Below are positions 61,637 to 64,000 of a stretch of 64,000 nt of DNA, in pieces. Both the position numbers and the translations under genes were made by a program. The notes under the pieces are model-generated. The model was not told the DNA's origin. It worked only from the letters and a program-made list of their open reading frames with translations, and ran no database searches. Origin of the DNA: Rhodoferax sp. (GTDB lineage Bacteria > Pseudomonadota > Gammaproteobacteria > Burkholderiales > Burkholderiaceae_C); NCBI GenBank assembly GCA_020048895.1, contig JAIFLV010000010.1, positions 1 to 64,000 on the forward strand, written 5' to 3'. Numbering within the stretch: the first letter of the stretch is position 1; each line of letters starts with the position of its first letter.

Positions 61637-61981
61637 ATGATTTCACGCTTACTCATTCTTGCTTTGACGCTTTCTTTGGCGGGGTGCGAGCTGATTGATC
61701 AACTGCTGGCCGACCCGAAGGCAGCCCAAAGAGTTGCGGATTCCAAAGCGATTGGAAGTGCTTGCCGCCACGGACTGCGCAGCATTGAAGACTGCTACGC
61801 ACTCAACGAAAAAGCCTCCAAAGCGGCGGTCTTTGATGGCTGGAAAGAGATGGACCAGTACATGCGCGACAACAAGATCGATGGCATCGAACCCAAAGGC
61901 GTCAAGCCGCCACAGCCGGTGGAAGAAGTTGTTATTGAGGCTAAACCCAAAGCCAAGCCCAAGGCTGACGCTGCCCACTAG
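61637..61981 (+). CDS. Small predicted lipoprotein (114 aa)
   Basis: MISRLLILALTLSLAGC|ELIDQLL canonical lipobox LAGC; Lys/Pro-rich tail. Confidence 0.75.
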   Translation: MISRLLILALTLSLAGCELIDQLLADPKAAQRVADSKAIGSACRHGLRSIEDCYALNEKASKAAVFDGWKEMDQYMRDNKIDGIEPKGVKPPQPVEEVVIEAKPKAKPKADAAH

Positions 61982-62075
61982 GAGCGTTAACGGCAGAGCG
62001 TTTTGCTCCGTGTCCCCCCACCCGCAGCGCGGGTTCCTCCTTGACCTGCGCAAAACGCTCTGCCGCTAACGCTCC
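61981..62075. repeat. Long inverted repeat, 26-bp arms with one mismatch
   Basis: GGAGCGTTAACGGCAGAGCGTTTTGC (61981-62006) vs GCAAAACGCTCTGCCGCTAACGCTCC (62050-62075). Confidence 0.9.
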
Positions 62076-62083
62076 GGTATGTT

Positions 62084-63538
62084 TCAGACTGAGATATCGT
62101 CAAACACCGCAATGCTTTCGACGTGGGCGGTGTGCGGGAACATATTGACCACTCCAGCGGCTGAGCACCGGTAACCGGCCTCATGCACTAGCACTCCCGC
62201 GTCTCGCGCCAGCGTGGCCGGATTGCAACTCACAACCACGATACGCTTGGGTGCATGCCACCCATCCCGCTGCTCCCCTCGCAGCTGCTCCTGGTGCAAA
62301 GCGGCAAGTGCCTGCACCAGCGCATAGGCGCCCTCGCGAGGTGGATCGACCAGCCACTTCTCAGAGGGCCCGTCTGCCACCAATACATCCGGCGTTATCT
62401 CAAACAGATTTCTTGCTACAAACTTCGTAGCTGCCAGCGAACGTTCCGCGGGCGCTGCAGTCTGATTTAGCTCCAAATTCTCACGCGATCGTGCGACCAG
62501 TGCTTCGGCACCCTCGACGCCCAACACCGCACGGGCCTGCGTCGCCAGTGGCAGCGTAAAGTTGCCCAAGCCGCAAAACCAGTCGATCACCCGCTCCTGG
62601 CGGGTCACGGCCAACAAGCTGAGCGCCCGAGACACCAGAACCCGATTGATGTGGGGATTGACCTGCGTAAAGTCCGTGGGGCGAAACGGCATGATGATGC
62701 CGAAGTCTGGCAAGCGATAAGCCAGCGGCGCGGTCTCGTGGCCGGGAATTTCATCCAGCCGATGCACCGAATCCAGGCCTTTTGGCTGCAACCACCATTG
62801 AAGACCGGGGTGCTGGGCAGCAAACTCCCGCAGTCGTTGCAGGTCACCGTCACCCAGGGGCTCCAGATGGCGCAACACCAAGGCAGTGACCTCCACCGCG
62901 CTGTGCTGCAAACCCATGTCACCCATAGCCAATTCGATTTGCGGACAGGTCTCCACAGCATCGAGCGAACCAATCAACTCCCGCAGCGGCACCAGCATGG
63001 CACTGACATGGGGCGCCAGCACCGGACAGACCTTCATATCGGCCACGTACCGGCTCTTGCGCTCATGAAATCCAACCAGCACGGTCCCTTTCTTGCGAAC
63101 ATAACGCACGGAAAGTCGGGCGCGGTAGCGATAACCCCAGGCGGGACCCTCAATGGGCCGCAGCACGTTGTCGGGCTTCACCTTGCCGATATGCCACAAG
63201 TTGTCCTCCAGCACCCGCTGCTTGACCGCAACTTGTGCAGCCGGATGCAAGTGCTGCATCTTGCAGCCACCACAGGCACCTTCATGCAGCCCGAAATGTG
63301 GACAAGCGGGTCGTACACGCTGGGAAGACTCGCGGTGAATGGCGGTAAGTGTCCCCTTCTCGAAACTCTGCTTGGAGCGGTGGATCTGTGCACTGACCAC
63401 CTCGAACGGCAACGCGCCCTCGATAAACACCACTTTGCCGTCGGGCTTGTGCGCAACGCCCTGGGCCTCCAGGTCCAGTGATTTGACCTGTAACCAACCT
63501 TCGGGCCATATGTGTTCAGTGGATGTGGATTCTGTCAT
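62084..63538 (-). CDS. rlmD: 23S rRNA (uracil-C5) methyltransferase RlmD
   Basis: [19 protein letters not shown] Fe-S Cys motif, [28 protein letters not shown]. Confidence 0.95.
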   Translation of the reverse strand: MTESTSTEHIWPEGWLQVKSLDLEAQGVAHKPDGKVVFIEGALPFEVVSAQIHRSKQSFEKGTLTAIHRESSQRVRPACPHFGLHEGACGGCKMQHLHPAAQVAVKQRVLEDNLWHIGKVKPDNVLRPIEGPAWGYRYRARLSVRYVRKKGTVLVGFHERKSRYVADMKVCPVLAPHVSAMLVPLRELIGSLDAVETCPQIELAMGDMGLQHSAVEVTALVLRHLEPLGDGDLQRLREFAAQHPGLQWWLQPKGLDSVHRLDEIPGHETAPLAYRLPDFGIIMPFRPTDFTQVNPHINRVLVSRALSLLAVTRQERVIDWFCGLGNFTLPLATQARAVLGVEGAEALVARSRENLELNQTAAPAERSLAATKFVARNLFEITPDVLVADGPSEKWLVDPPREGAYALVQALAALHQEQLRGEQRDGWHAPKRIVVVSCNPATLARDAGVLVHEAGYRCSAAGVVNMFPHTAHVESIAVFDDISV

Positions 63539-63593
63539 GCGGGGATTGTCTCAGGTGCCGCTGCGAGGGCACTCGCTGCGATGCAAACCAGGG

Positions 63594-64000
63594 TCAAATC
63601 ACCGACTGGCGTGTGATGCCACGGCGCGCCACATAGCGCTTGATCTTTTGCAACGCCTCGTTTTGAACCTGGCGCACGCGTTCGCGCGTCAATCCCAGGC
63701 GATCACTCAAAACGTCCAGTGTCTCTGGCTCGCGGTCGTGCAATCCAAAGCGCCCCTCCAGCACTTCGCGCTCACGGCCATTGAGTGTCCCAACCCATTG
63801 CTCCAGCAGCACCGTGATTTCGTGGGCCAATGCCACGCCTTCGGGGTCCACGGTCAGCTCATCGACGAGACTGTCACCCAGCGTCAAATCGTCTCCGGTG
63901 CGGTCCAGTGCGGCATCCAGTGAGCGCGGTGCCTCGGCCATTGACAACAAATCGGCAACTTCGCTTACCTTGCGCCCTACCAGAGCAGCGATATCTTCCA
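63594..64000 (-). CDS. rpoS: RNA polymerase sigma factor RpoS, C-terminal part (truncated at window end)
   Basis: EDIAALVGRKVSEVADLLSMAEAPRSLDAAL (region 3) and LNGREREVLEGRFGLHDREPETLDVLSDRLGLTRERVRQVQNEALQKIKRY (region 4); follows rlmD. Confidence 0.88.
   Translation of the reverse strand, partial: EDIAALVGRKVSEVADLLSMAEAPRSLDAALDRTGDDLTLGDSLVDELTVDPEGVALAHEITVLLEQWVGTLNGREREVLEGRFGLHDREPETLDVLSDRLGLTRERVRQVQNEALQKIKRYVARRGITRQSVI

Overview
The window is a GC-rich chromosomal segment from a betaproteobacterium, probably Comamonadaceae, judged from gene order and protein flavour. Most of it is housekeeping: pepA/lptF/lptG/cysB, a branched-chain 2-oxoacid dehydrogenase E1/E2 cluster, clpB, moaE/moaD/moeA, thrC/hom, bcp/phoH, rpsF-priB-rpsR-rplI, dnaB, ppsA/ppsR, fbpABC, dps, rlmD and a partial rpoS. 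The left edge carries part of a type I restriction-modification locus (hsdS end, an AlbA_2-like gene, hsdR) followed by a hairpin-rich non-coding stretch and tRNA-Ser(GGA). The most interesting part is about 20.1-29.8 kb. This block holds Lgt, KAS III, PlsC-like, CPBP and Lnt genes plus two predicted lipoproteins. It is bracketed by direct repeats of the proQ 5' region. Its right-hand end is a mosaic scar: a 120-bp lipoprotein-gene remnant, a tyrosine-recombinase core fragment, and a proQ copy with an in-frame 104-codon deletion that removes the RNA-binding domain. I interpret the block as a recombination-derived accessory island with a candidate lipoprotein/lipid-modification module. Its function and mobility are inferences. 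All identifications come from reading motifs by eye; no database search was run.
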